The position numbers and the translations under genes were made by a program. From positions 85,001 through 149,000 of the forward strand of contig JAJVHV010000014.1 of assembly GCA_022072445.1 (NCBI GenBank): a stretch of DNA of 64,000 nucleotides, given 5' to 3'. The DNA comes from Phycisphaerae bacterium (GTDB lineage Bacteria > Planctomycetota > Phycisphaerae > UBA1845 > Fen-1342). The notes beneath the pieces are model-generated. The model worked only from the letters and a program-made list of their open reading frames with translations, had not been told where the DNA came from and made no database searches. Below, in pieces: positions 54,380 to 63,082 of the stretch. The first letter of the stretch is position 1. Each line of letters starts with the position of its first letter.

Positions 54380-55969
54380 TCACTTCATCACCACGGCGCC
54401 GTCGACCATCACCCACAGCGGCCGGCTCTCGGCGGCAAACGGCTCGCCATTCCACGCCACCAGGTCCGCCGCCGCCCCTTCCTCGATCGTGCCCACGCTG
54501 CCCTTCAGCCCCAGCAGCTCCGCCGGAACCGCCGTCACCGCCCGGAGCGCCTCGCCCCGCGTCAACCCGAACCGCATCGCCATCATCGCCTGCCGCGCCA
54601 GCCCTTCTTCCTCGCGCAGGTCGTTGGCGGTGAGCGCGAAGCGTATCCCCGCGTCGCGAAGCTGCGTCGCCGTCGTCAGCCGCGGGTCATTCGCCTCGCC
54701 AAAGCCGCGATAGCCGCGCGGCGTGTCGAAGATCGGACCGAAAATCACTGGAATCCCGGCCGACTTCAGCTCCGCCAGACACTGATACGCCTCGGTTCCC
54801 TCTTCCAGAATGAACCGGTACCCGTGCTTGGGAGACTCTCCGCCGATCCGCAGCTCGTTGGCCAGTTCGATCGCGACCATGATGTCATGCTGCATGCGGG
54901 CCTGAATCCGCAGAGGCACGTCGCCCGACAGCACCGCCAGCAACACGTCGATCGCCGGCGCCGGCGGGCTGTCCGCCCCGCTGACGCCGCCACCCGCCGC
55001 CGCCCGTCTCGCGTCGTAGAACGCCTTGCGGAACACCCACGCCACGCCCATCCGCGTCGTCGGCCGCCGCGTCATGAACGTCACGCCACCGCCGCGCGAC
55101 GGCCGCGGCATCTGGTTGCCCGCGCCGCGCCGGATCGAGTCGCCGCCCATCGACGCCTTCACCGCGTCCGCCGCCCGCACCACCCGCTTGCCCGCAGCCC
55201 CCGCGGTCTTCACCACCGCGCCGCGCATCCCGATCACGCTCGCCGAGTCCGGAGAGACCCAGACCGTCGTCACGCCCTCGCGCATCAGCCGCGTGAAATC
55301 CGTCGAGAACAGGTTCAGCGTGTCCGCCACACGCAGGTGTGGCGTCACTTCCGACGCCTGCTCGGCGAAGCTCCGCTGCCGCGGCACACCTTCCGCAAAG
55401 CCCGCGGCACCCCCCGGCGGCGCCGCCGGCGCCACCGGCTGCCCGCAGTGCGGGCAGATTCCCTCGCACGTGGGCGGTAGCGCCATGCCCGCCTGATGCG
55501 GGCAGGGGACCTCGTGCACCTCCGCCGCGGACCCGCCGCAACAACCGTCCGCGTCTGCCGCGGCCAGCGGCGCCTGCGGGGAACTCTGCGCCACCGTCGA
55601 AATCTGCTCCCACATCCCGCCGCGCCGCCGTCCAGCCGCCACGGCCGCGTCGGGTATCTCCGAATCAATCGCCGCGTGTGCGTCAATCAGACCTGGCGTC
55701 AGACACGCCTCGCCCAGATCGATCGTCGCGGCGCCCTCCGGAATCTTCAGATCGGCGCCCACGGCGACGATCCGGCCGTCGCGCACGACGACCATCCCAT
55801 GCTCGATCGGTTCGCCCGCCGCGGTATACACTCGCCGGACCTTGATGACCGTCGTGCCGCTCGGGTCATCCTGGCCCCATGCCGAAGCGCCGAGCACGCT
55901 GCTCGCGACCAGCAGCGCAATCAGAACGCCGCTGCCTGCCGCCTGCCCCCGCTGTGTTGGGTTTCTCAT
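54380..55969 (-). CDS. Amidohydrolase-like secreted protein F with Cys/His insertion
   Basis: ATG 55969 behind AGGAG. Signal-like leader (GSGVLIALLVASSVLGASA). Strand 1 keeps one His only (TPGLIDAHAAIDSE); strand 5 IQARMQHDI, strand 6 ILEEGTEAYQ and strand 8 TANDLREEE lack the other ligands except a possible Asp. About residues 136-177 hold a Cys-rich insert (ADGCCGGSA, VPCPHQAGM, CEGICPHCGQP) that resembles a zinc-ribbon-like knuckle and is absent from the other members. 529 residues. C-terminus GTIEEGAAADLVAW. Function unknown. Confidence 0.78.
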   Translation of the reverse strand: MRNPTQRGQAAGSGVLIALLVASSVLGASAWGQDDPSGTTVIKVRRVYTAAGEPIEHGMVVVRDGRIVAVGADLKIPEGAATIDLGEACLTPGLIDAHAAIDSEIPDAAVAAGRRRGGMWEQISTVAQSSPQAPLAAADADGCCGGSAAEVHEVPCPHQAGMALPPTCEGICPHCGQPVAPAAPPGGAAGFAEGVPRQRSFAEQASEVTPHLRVADTLNLFSTDFTRLMREGVTTVWVSPDSASVIGMRGAVVKTAGAAGKRVVRAADAVKASMGGDSIRRGAGNQMPRPSRGGGVTFMTRRPTTRMGVAWVFRKAFYDARRAAAGGGVSGADSPPAPAIDVLLAVLSGDVPLRIQARMQHDIMVAIELANELRIGGESPKHGYRFILEEGTEAYQCLAELKSAGIPVIFGPIFDTPRGYRGFGEANDPRLTTATQLRDAGIRFALTANDLREEEGLARQAMMAMRFGLTRGEALRAVTAVPAELLGLKGSVGTIEEGAAADLVAWNGEPFAAESRPLWVMVDGAVVMK

Positions 55970-56038
55970 CGCACTCACTCCTGCAACGCGCCGCCGCCGC
56001 TCGTCATGTCCGCGCGGCCCGGCGTCGCAATACCAGTT

Positions 56039-57223
56039 TCAATCGTCCTGCTCACGCGCGAATTCCCGGAACACCACCTCGCCCGCGACATAGACCGCCC
56101 GGCACTTCGCGCTCAGCCGGAGCGGATCGTCGTCGAACACCGCCAGATCGGCGTCCTTCCCGGCCGCGATCGAGCCGACCCGCTTCTCCACCCCCAGCAG
56201 CTCCGCTGGCGTCAGCGTGATCGCGCGCCGCGCCACGTCCGCCGGTAGCCCGTCGCGCGCCGCCAGCGCCGCCCCGACCCGCAGACTCGCGCTCGATTCA
56301 AACGGCGTGCCTCCGGCAATCGCCACCGGCACTCCCGCGGCATGCAGCACCGCCGCCGAAGTCGTCGCCCGCCGAGGAGAATCAAAATCGAACGGCCCGA
56401 CGATTGCCGGCACCTTCGCCGCGGCCAGTTCACCCGCGACGTCCCGCGCGTCCAGCGTGTGTTCGATCACCAGCCGCAACCCGCCGAATTCCTGCGCGAG
56501 TGTCAGGGCGGTCAGCACGTCGGCCGACGACGGCGCCCAGAAAAACGCGCTCTGCCGGCCGGCCGCCACGTCGGCCAGCGGCCCACCCGATATCGAAGCC
56601 GCGCGCAGCGCCGCCCGCAGCATCTCGGCTGCCCCGCTTCGCGACGTCGGCTCACGCGCCGGGATAAACGTCGACGCCGCGATCGTCAGCCGCAGCGGAC
56701 CGTTCGCCGACAGAACCGCGCCGCCGGCGCCCGCCATCCGGCACACGCCGATCGCGCCGCCGATCACGTCCGACTCCTCCGGCACCAGCGCAATGCTCGT
56801 CACCCCCGCGGCCGCCGCCTCGCCAAAATGCCGCGACGCGGCGTCAAGCGCGTCGACCGCCCGCGCCGCGGGCTCCAACGCCGCCGCCCGCTCCCGAAGC
56901 TGCCCGACCGCGCCCAGCGCCGAACGCACGTCGATCAGCCCCGGGCAAACAACCGCCGATCCGTACTCGTCCAGCCGGTCCGCCGCCTGACGAGCCTGCA
57001 CCGCGCGTTCGATCTCCACCGCATCCTGAACGACAGCGGTGACACGCTGCCCCTCGACCACCACCAGCACCGCGCCGCGGTGAAGTGCGCCCTGCGGGTC
57101 GATCCAGCCACCCGCGCGAATCAGCACGCGCCCGTCGGCAAAGGCCGCCGAACCGCTGATCAGCAGCAGCGCCGCGCCGACTGCGACCACACGCCCGACT
57201 TCCGAACCGCACCGCGCCCGCAT
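56039..57223 (-). CDS. Amidohydrolase-like secreted protein G (ligands lost)
   Basis: ATG 57223 two bases after the stop of H. 394 residues with a signal-like leader (VVAVGAALLLISGSAAFA). Strand 1 reads CPGLIDVRSALGAV instead of HxH; strand-5 His missing (AFFWAPSSAD), strand-6 His seemingly kept (VIEHTLDARDV), strand-8 Asp missing (AIAGGTPFES). End motif GSIAAGKDADLAVFDDDP. The shortest member, without the Lys/Glu insert. Predicted inactive. Confidence 0.78.
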   Translation of the reverse strand: MRARCGSEVGRVVAVGAALLLISGSAAFADGRVLIRAGGWIDPQGALHRGAVLVVVEGQRVTAVVQDAVEIERAVQARQAADRLDEYGSAVVCPGLIDVRSALGAVGQLRERAAALEPAARAVDALDAASRHFGEAAAAGVTSIALVPEESDVIGGAIGVCRMAGAGGAVLSANGPLRLTIAASTFIPAREPTSRSGAAEMLRAALRAASISGGPLADVAAGRQSAFFWAPSSADVLTALTLAQEFGGLRLVIEHTLDARDVAGELAAAKVPAIVGPFDFDSPRRATTSAAVLHAAGVPVAIAGGTPFESSASLRVGAALAARDGLPADVARRAITLTPAELLGVEKRVGSIAAGKDADLAVFDDDPLRLSAKCRAVYVAGEVVFREFAREQDD

Positions 57224-57225
57224 GC

Positions 57226-58851
57226 TCAGTCCCCCTCCTCGGCAGCCACGCCGGGCTTCTCCGCCTTGTACACCTCCACGCCGCCGATGAACACGCGTTC
57301 GACGACGGCGTCGGGCGACAGCGGGTTCGCACTCCACACCACGAAGTCGCCATGCGCGCCTTTCACCAACCGCCCGACCTTCTGCCCGACTCCCAGCAGA
57401 TCGGCGGCACCGGCCGTGAGCCGGCGCAGCAGGTCGGTCTCCGAACCGCACGCCCCAAGCCGGGCCGCGGCCGCCAGCAGCAGATGACGCGACACCTCGC
57501 CACGCGCACCGCCAAAGTGCACCGCCACGCCCGCTCGGCAGAGCGCTTCGCCCATGGCCGGATCAGCCTCGCGGGTCGGTCCGCCGGTATACAGCATCGA
57601 TTCCGGTCCGGGCGTGAGGATCACCGGCGCTTCCGCCTGCTTGATCTTGTCGGCGACGTAGTGCGCGCCGCTCGCGCCCACCAGCGCGATCCGCAGGTTG
57701 AACTCGCGGGCGATCTCCAGCACGCGCTCGATGTCGCCGGCCCGGTGCACCTCCACCCACAGCGACAGTTCGCCGTCCAGCACCCGCAGCAGCGCTTCCT
57801 TGCGACGGTCGATCTCCGGTTCCTTCGGCTTCTTCGGCCGGTCCGGGTCGCCCCCGGTCTCGCCGGACGGTCGCGGCGCCGCGCCCTCCTGGGGAGTCGG
57901 AGCGGGTCCGTCGCGATCGCCGCGCCGCTGCGGACGGCGCCGCGGCGGCGGCTCGCTCGGATCGGCGGTGACCACCGATTCGTCCGCTGCAGGATCGAAC
58001 GCCTCAGCCGCGTCCGGCGCCGCCGCGTCCGCGCCCTCCGCGGTCCGGCGGCGAAGCTCTCTCAGTCGCTCGAGGTCGCGATCGGGCGTCGGACGCGCCG
58101 GGGCGGCCCGCTCGGCGGGCTTGCTGGTCGCGCCGGGCTCGCCGCCCTTGGCCGCGTATTCGCGGATTTTCTTGTCGTACTCCTCGACCTCGTCCTTGTA
58201 ATCGTCCCAGGCCTCGCGATAGTCGCGGGCGTCCTGCCACAGCTTGCGAAACTCCTGAATGGAGCGAGCGCGGGCCAGCGCCGGCTGCCGCGGATCGGCG
58301 CCCAGCGCGGCGCACATCACCGCGTCCGCCGCCAGCACCAGCTCGTCGGCGGCTGCACCGCCCGGCTGAAGCCGGATCAGCGCCCCGCGCCCGGCCACGC
58401 CGTCGCGGCCGCGCGCCGGCAGGAAGATCGCCGTCACGCCGCCGCGCAACGCCGCCTGTATCTCATGGTCGGCGTATCGATTAAACGTGGGTTCGCTGCT
58501 GCCCGTCGGATCGGAGCCGGCCGCGGCGTCCGCCGCCAGTGCCGACCAGACGTCGATCAGCCCGGGCGTCACGTACTTGCCACGCCCCGAGATGGTCCGC
58601 GCCAGCAGCGGCGGCTTGGCGTCCACGCCCACCCTGCTGACCTCGCCCCCTTCGACGATCAGCGTGGCGTTCTCCAACGGCGCGCCTTCGCCCGTGAAGA
58701 TCGTCGCGCCCCGGATGGCCAGCGGACGCATCTGCCCCAGCGCGGGGCAAATGCACGCCAGCGACACGAGCAACACGCCGCCCAGCCGAAAACCCGCAAA
58801 CCGGCGACGCGGTCGCCCGCGATGCCGACCGACTCGATTCTCTTGGTCCAA
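57226..58851 (-). CDS. Amidohydrolase-like secreted protein H, first gene of the cluster
   Basis: First member after the promoter. TTG 58851 has GAAGAGG a few bases upstream; GTG 58917 is the longer alternative. About 541 residues, with a hydrophobic leader (GFRLGGVLLVSLACICPAL). Strand 1: TPGLIDVWSALAAD, no HxH; strand-5 His kept in WVEVHRAGDIER; strand 6 (LVGASGAHYV) and 8 (HFGGARGEV) lack ligands. A charged helix (ARDYREAWDDYKDEVEEYDK) leads into about 120 disordered residues rich in Pro, Arg, Asp. Ends with GRLVKGAHGDFVVW. Probably inactive. Confidence 0.75.
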   Translation of the reverse strand: MDQENRVGRHRGRPRRRFAGFRLGGVLLVSLACICPALGQMRPLAIRGATIFTGEGAPLENATLIVEGGEVSRVGVDAKPPLLARTISGRGKYVTPGLIDVWSALAADAAAGSDPTGSSEPTFNRYADHEIQAALRGGVTAIFLPARGRDGVAGRGALIRLQPGGAAADELVLAADAVMCAALGADPRQPALARARSIQEFRKLWQDARDYREAWDDYKDEVEEYDKKIREYAAKGGEPGATSKPAERAAPARPTPDRDLERLRELRRRTAEGADAAAPDAAEAFDPAADESVVTADPSEPPPRRRPQRRGDRDGPAPTPQEGAAPRPSGETGGDPDRPKKPKEPEIDRRKEALLRVLDGELSLWVEVHRAGDIERVLEIAREFNLRIALVGASGAHYVADKIKQAEAPVILTPGPESMLYTGGPTREADPAMGEALCRAGVAVHFGGARGEVSRHLLLAAAARLGACGSETDLLRRLTAGAADLLGVGQKVGRLVKGAHGDFVVWSANPLSPDAVVERVFIGGVEVYKAEKPGVAAEEGD

Positions 58852-58958
58852 GGTTGCCTCTTCGCCAATGCACCATCGGCGTCGGCGGGATTGTATCGCT
58901 TGAGGTAGTCCACGCACTCGAGTGGTCGAACGCGAGTGCTGCCAGCTCCAGAACCTCG

Positions 58959-58987
58959 ATTATTGGTTCTCTGCGGCGCTACGTCAA
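58959..58987 (-). promoter_or_regulatory. Promoter of the amidohydrolase cluster
   Basis: Minus strand TTGACG (58987-58982), 17-base spacer, AATAAT (58964-58959); one base from both consensus hexamers at ideal spacing. The first gene starts about 35-100 bases further on. Confidence 0.6.
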
Positions 58988-58995
58988 TCGACTTG

Positions 58996-59186
58996 TCGAC
59001 GCCCGGCGAGTTTGAGTTCTCGACGCCCGGCGAGTTCGAGTTGTCGACGCCCCGCGGGTTCTCGAAGCCCCGCAACGGCGCCCCCAGCCGAATTCAAGTT
59101 GCGCCCCCAGCCGAACTCAAGTTGCGCCCCCAGCCGAACTCAAGTTGCGCCCCCAGCCGAGCCCCGACCGTCAGGGAGGGGTTCGA
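58996..59186. repeat. Composite minisatellite plus dispersed element
   Basis: Two 24-base units (TCGACGCCCGGCGAGTTTGA... at 58996 and 59020) and a diverged third, then three full 23-base units (GCGCCCCCAGCCGAACTCAA..., 59078-59146) and a partial fourth that runs straight into a copy of the 39-bp repeat of 21970 (59152-59186). Lies between the octet and the coiled-coil gene; no gene here. Confidence 0.85.
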
Positions 59187-59237
59187 CCTGAGTGCGTCTC
59201 CGAACTCGCCAGCAACGCTGACTAACCTGCCGCTCGC

Positions 59238-60392
59238 CTACTCGATCCCCGTCGCCAGCTCCTCAGACTCCTCGAGCCGCACCTCGGGCGTTGCATCGCC
59301 CGAACGCCGCTGCTCGATCCCCTTGAGCGTCCCAGCCGCGCGCGTCCACTGATCGCTCGTCCGCCGCCGCGTGCGGGCCTTGGTCTCGACCAGCGCGATC
59401 CGCACCTCGGCGAACGCCTTCTTGACGCTCGCCAGGGCCGCCTCGGTCATGCGGTTCATGTTGCGGGCGCTGTTCAGCTCGCATTCGTACGTGTGCCGCT
59501 GCTCGACCAGGCGCGCGTTCTCGCGCTCGGTGTGCGTCAGTTGGGCCATCAGGTTCCGCTTCTCGTCGCGCAGCGTCTCGACCTTTTCCTCCAGCGCCTG
59601 GGCGGTGCGCTGCATTTCGCGGATGCGGTCTTCGTTCGCCCGCGCCGTCAATTCCGCCTGGGCTCGCGCCGTGCGCATCTCCTCCAGCCCGATCTGCGCC
59701 TCCTGGAGCTGCGCGCTGAGCTGCGTACGCTCCTCCGACATCTCGCGCACGCTCTGCTCCGCCTCCGCCGCCCGCGCCCGCAGATTCTGATAATCAACCT
59801 TCAGGCCGTCGCGCTCCTTCCGCGTCGCCCAGAATTCCTCGAGCTGCCGGTTCGCCGTCTTCAGCTCGCCGTTCAGCCGCGCGATGTCCTTTTCCGCCGC
59901 CCCGGCCTGCTCCTGCAACTGGCTGCTGCGCTGGTTCGCGGCCGTGACTTCCTCTTCCAGCAGCGCGATCTCCTCGCGCACCTGCTCCACGGCGTCCAGC
60001 CGCGTCTGGAGCGTGACCACCTGCCACTCCAGCTCCTGGTTCCGCTGCGTCAGCCCCTGCGATTTCTCCGTCAACTCCTTCACTTCCCGGTCCGACGAGG
60101 CCCGCAGGTCCTCGTACCGGTCAAGCTGGTTCTCCAGCTCGTTGATGACCGACAGCACGTCGTTCCGCTCGTCCAGAAACGTGTCGTGCAGCGGCTTCGG
60201 AGAGCGGCGGCCGTCGGCCGACTCGCGCTCCGTGCCCTCCGTCGCACGCGGTGGTATCGCCGCGCCGCTGCCATTTCCGCGCGGGATGCCCGCGCCGGCC
60301 GCCTCGCGCTCGGGGCGCTCGCTGGTGGGGCGTACGCTGCTGCCGGAGCCGCTCCGCGGCGTTTGCGACGATCGGGTCTTGTCGTGTTCCAT
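59238..60392 (-). CDS. Long coiled-coil protein
   Basis: ATG 60392, with GAAGG just upstream; 384 residues. After a disordered Ser/Arg/Gly-rich N-terminus (residues 1-70) the chain is a nearly uninterrupted coiled coil (about 78-330) made of heptads rich in Glu, Gln, Arg and Leu (LENQLDRYEDLRASSDRE; IALLEEEVTAANQRSSQL). No membrane segment and no known motif. A structural or scaffold protein, in the family style of SMC-like or bacterial filament-forming proteins, but with no ATPase head. Reads in the same direction as the octet, separated by about 390 bases of repeats. Confidence 0.8.
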   Translation of the reverse strand: MEHDKTRSSQTPRSGSGSSVRPTSERPEREAAGAGIPRGNGSGAAIPPRATEGTERESADGRRSPKPLHDTFLDERNDVLSVINELENQLDRYEDLRASSDREVKELTEKSQGLTQRNQELEWQVVTLQTRLDAVEQVREEIALLEEEVTAANQRSSQLQEQAGAAEKDIARLNGELKTANRQLEEFWATRKERDGLKVDYQNLRARAAEAEQSVREMSEERTQLSAQLQEAQIGLEEMRTARAQAELTARANEDRIREMQRTAQALEEKVETLRDEKRNLMAQLTHTERENARLVEQRHTYECELNSARNMNRMTEAALASVKKAFAEVRIALVETKARTRRRTSDQWTRAAGTLKGIEQRRSGDATPEVRLEESEELATGIE

Positions 60393-60560
60393 TGCCTTCG
60401 TTCCCGGGCTTATCGGTCTGGGTTCCATGCCGAGGGCGCGGGCAATGCGCGTCGCGCCGGCTCGTGCACGCACGATTCTTATCGGTGGTACATATCGGCC
60501 TGCCCGAGGCGCATTCTTGACCGGCCGGCGCGCGCATGCCCCCGGCGCTTATGATTGTGG

Positions 60561-60782
60561 ATGACGATGGAATCCGAGCCCGACCGCCCGCAACGCCGCT
60601 ACGTCTGCGTGACCTGCGCCCGCAGCGTCCCATACGACGGCGCGCCGCCTGCGATTTTTCCTTTTTGCAGCCCGCGCTGCCGCATGGTGGATTTGGGACG
60701 CTGGTTGCGCGGCCAGGTCGGTATTCCCGTCGAGCACACGCCTGGCGCAGCCGACGCGCCCGGCGACGCTCCCGGCGAGTAG
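60561..60782 (+). CDS. yacG: DNA gyrase inhibitor / zinc-binding protein YacG
   Basis: 73 residues from ATG 60561 (ATG 60567 also possible). Zinc ligands Cys16-x-x-Cys19 (YVCVTCARS) and Cys36-x-x-x-Cys40 in [17 protein letters not shown], the YacG signature. YacG binds GyrB and inhibits DNA gyrase in E. coli. A basic, Pro-rich tail follows. Convergent with the CvpA-like gene (9 bases apart). Confidence 0.85.
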   Translation: MTMESEPDRPQRRYVCVTCARSVPYDGAPPAIFPFCSPRCRMVDLGRWLRGQVGIPVEHTPGAADAPGDAPGE

Positions 60783-60791
60783 CAGCCTGGC

Positions 60792-61868
60792 TTATCGCCC
60801 CTTCGACCCGCCGCCGCTCTCGATCACTGCCGCCCACAAGGATGGATAATGCGCCTCGACTGCCTGGCGCAGTTCGGCGTCGGCGAGCAGGGCCGAGAAG
60901 CGTTGGTTCCGGACGATCGCCGGAAGATTTCCGGACTTCAGCGCGGCGCGCAGCTCCGCGTCATCGCGCAGGTTCTGCACGTGCTGCTCGACGACCGGAT
61001 TCTCCAGAAAGCGCTTGACGCGCGCGTCGTGTGCCAGCGCTTTCATCTGCTCCGGGTCCGACGCCAGTTCCACGGCGCGCTGCGCGAATTGCACGACGGA
61101 TAACTGTGTCAGCGGGTTTGCCTCGGCGACGTAGCGGGCCACGGGGTCGGCGGCGATCTGCTGCCCGCAACGCTCGACGGCGCTGAGCATTGAAACGACG
61201 GGTCCGATACCCTGGGCCTCGGCGCGGCGTTTCAGGTGCTCCAGCGGCTGCGCAAATATTGCCAGGCACCAATAAAGTGCGGCGACGAACAGCGCGCCCT
61301 CGGCGACGCCGACGACGCCGCCGGCGGCGCGATCCAGCGCGCCGAGCACGCGGCATTGCCGCAGCTTGCGTCCGATCACACCGCCGAGCCCGGCGATCAC
61401 GCCGAGGATCAGAACGGTACTGGTTCCGAAAACCAGCACCGCGGCGTAGATATCGGACAGGCCGGTGTAGCGCGTCACGAGCGGCGTGAGGTGGCGGACG
61501 GCGGTGGGTGCGGCGGCGATCGCAACCGCCAGGGACGACATTTGCGCCAGGTGGCGCACGGCGCCGGCGCGGTCGGCGAAGAACGCGAAGACCAGGCCGG
61601 CGCCCGCCGCGATGCGGACCAGCGGGCCGCCCAGCAGCAGGGCGGCGGCGAGGGCGGCGGCGAGCAGGAGGCGGACGGCGGTGAGGAATGCAGGCGAGCT
61701 CTTACCGGTCCCGCGCTGGGCGGTCGCCGCGGCGCGGCGTACGGCCCGCGCGTCCTCGATGACGGCGCTGCACGCGAGTTCGTGGCTGACGCTGCGCACG
61801 CGTTGGGCTCCCTGCTCTCGTGGTTTTCGGACGAGCGCCGGGGGCGCAGGCATCCGCGGAATCGTCAC
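60792..61868 (-). CDS. CvpA-family membrane protein
   Basis: GTG 61868 is the longest start (358 residues); no good ribosome site, so a later start is possible. Helices at about 55-105, 105-170 (AVLVFGTSTVLILGVIAGLG, GGVVGVAEGALFVAALYWCL) with the CvpA pattern GALDRAAGGVVGVAEG. The C-terminal 130 residues are soluble and helical (SDPEQMKALAHDARVKRFLE). CvpA relates to colicin V production and envelope stress in E. coli; here its role is unknown. Confidence 0.7.
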   Translation of the reverse strand: MTIPRMPAPPALVRKPREQGAQRVRSVSHELACSAVIEDARAVRRAAATAQRGTGKSSPAFLTAVRLLLAAALAAALLLGGPLVRIAAGAGLVFAFFADRAGAVRHLAQMSSLAVAIAAAPTAVRHLTPLVTRYTGLSDIYAAVLVFGTSTVLILGVIAGLGGVIGRKLRQCRVLGALDRAAGGVVGVAEGALFVAALYWCLAIFAQPLEHLKRRAEAQGIGPVVSMLSAVERCGQQIAADPVARYVAEANPLTQLSVVQFAQRAVELASDPEQMKALAHDARVKRFLENPVVEQHVQNLRDDAELRAALKSGNLPAIVRNQRFSALLADAELRQAVEAHYPSLWAAVIESGGGSKGR

Positions 61869-62148
61869 CAGACAATATGCGATATGTTCCGTCGGCGGGC
61901 ACAGCGGGGCGACGGCGGGGGGGTGGTCTGAAAAACTGTCGTGCGGCGGCGCCGGGCGCCGCGCGGCCGATGCCGCCTGCCGATAATATCAAGCACTTCA
62001 AGAATTTCACGAACAGCAGTGGACAGCCGGCGAACACGCGGGCCTAGAATGTCGCAAGCAAGGACATTTGAGTTCCGCTCGCGCTCGGTCGCTTGTGGCC
62101 GCGGAGGCCGGACGTCGTCTTGCGACCCGCTTTTAGTCGGAGGAGACC

Positions 62149-62937
62149 ATGAAGCGCACGTTTCCGCTGATTCTCGGTAGCGTCTGTTTCTGCCTGCTGA
62201 TCGCCGGCTGTCCGGCGTCGATCGACAGCTCACTGACCATCGATGAGATACTGGCGCAGCTGACGCCCGGCCCGCAAGGACCGGCCGGTCCGCAGGGAGC
62301 CAAGGGTGACAAGGGCGATCCGGGCGCGGACGGCGCGGATGGCCTGAACGGCGCCGACGGCCTGAACGGGCAAGACGGCGCGGATGGCGCGGCCGGTGCA
62401 CAGGGCGAACAGGGTCCGGCAGGCGCCGATGGCCAGGATGGTGCGGACGGCGCCGACGGGCAGAACGGCGCGGATGGACAGGACGGCATCGACGGGCAAA
62501 ACGGCGCGGATGGACAGGATGGCGCCGACGGACAGAATGGCGCGGATGGGCAGGACGGTGCCGACGGTCAGGATGGCGAGGATCTGACGGGCGTCATCGC
62601 CCGGGCCAGCTTCCGCGCCGACGGCACGACCTACGTCGCGAGCGCCACGGCGATCATCGCCAGCTCGCGTCCTTCGACCGGCACGTATCTGGTGACGATC
62701 GACCTGTCGGCGGCGGACCCGATGCCGGCCGACATGACCGAGTTTCCGATCCTGGCCTCGGTGGTCGCGAACTCGACCGAGCCGGGTGGCGGGGCGAGCA
62801 TTCCGCTGGCCGCGTTCTACAGCCCCGTTTCGCTGGACACGGTCAACAAGCAGCTCGTCGTGCGGATCGAGATTCTGAACATCCAAACCGCGGCGAAGGC
62901 CAACTCGTCGTTCAGTCTGCTGGTGCTTGAGCCGTAA
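62149..62937 (+). CDS. Collagen-like lipoprotein
   Basis: ATG 62149 behind GGAGGAG. Signal peptide with lipobox (LLIAGC, Cys21) means lipid anchoring. Residues 41-143 are 34 Gly-X-Y triplets, starting GPQGPAGPQGAKGDKGDPGA and then mainly GAD, GQD and GQN triplets. The Asp/Gln/Asn-rich triplets, with little Pro after the start, are typical of bacterial collagen-like proteins without hydroxyproline. A 118-residue globular end (residues 145-262) follows, possibly a trimerisation head. 262 residues; a strong terminator follows. The Asp-rich segment may bind calcium. Confidence 0.88.
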   Translation: MKRTFPLILGSVCFCLLIAGCPASIDSSLTIDEILAQLTPGPQGPAGPQGAKGDKGDPGADGADGLNGADGLNGQDGADGAAGAQGEQGPAGADGQDGADGADGQNGADGQDGIDGQNGADGQDGADGQNGADGQDGADGQDGEDLTGVIARASFRADGTTYVASATAIIASSRPSTGTYLVTIDLSAADPMPADMTEFPILASVVANSTEPGGGASIPLAAFYSPVSLDTVNKQLVVRIEILNIQTAAKANSSFSLLVLEP

Positions 62938-62966
62938 CTCACGCATCAGGCGGCAAATCGTCACAC

Positions 62967-63001
62967 CGCGGCCCCGCCGGTTCGACACCGGCGGGGCCGC
63001 G
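62967..63001 (+). terminator. Terminator of the collagen-like gene
   Basis: 14-bp perfect stem (CGCGGCCCCGCCGG, 62967-62980, with 62988-63001), 7-base loop, followed by AGTTTA. Confidence 0.8.
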
Positions 63002-63010
63002 AGTTTACGG

Positions 63011-63044
63011 CAATGCAAAATGAAGAATGCAGAATGCAGAACCG
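63011..63044. repeat. AATGCAGAA-type low-complexity tract
   Basis: AATGCAAAATGAAGAATGCA and further GAATGCAGAAC: short imperfect direct repeats of the GAATGC/AAATG kind. It precedes the array below. Confidence 0.7.
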
Positions 63045-63082
63045 TATTGGAAGACCCGCCGCAGCGGTGCGTGGTTTTGCAA

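Noticed and set aside
45697..58851. The amidohydrolase-like genes as pseudogenes
   Set aside because: All are full-length with conserved ends, leaders and translation coupling; only the metal ligands are gone, so pseudo-enzymes fit better than decaying genes.
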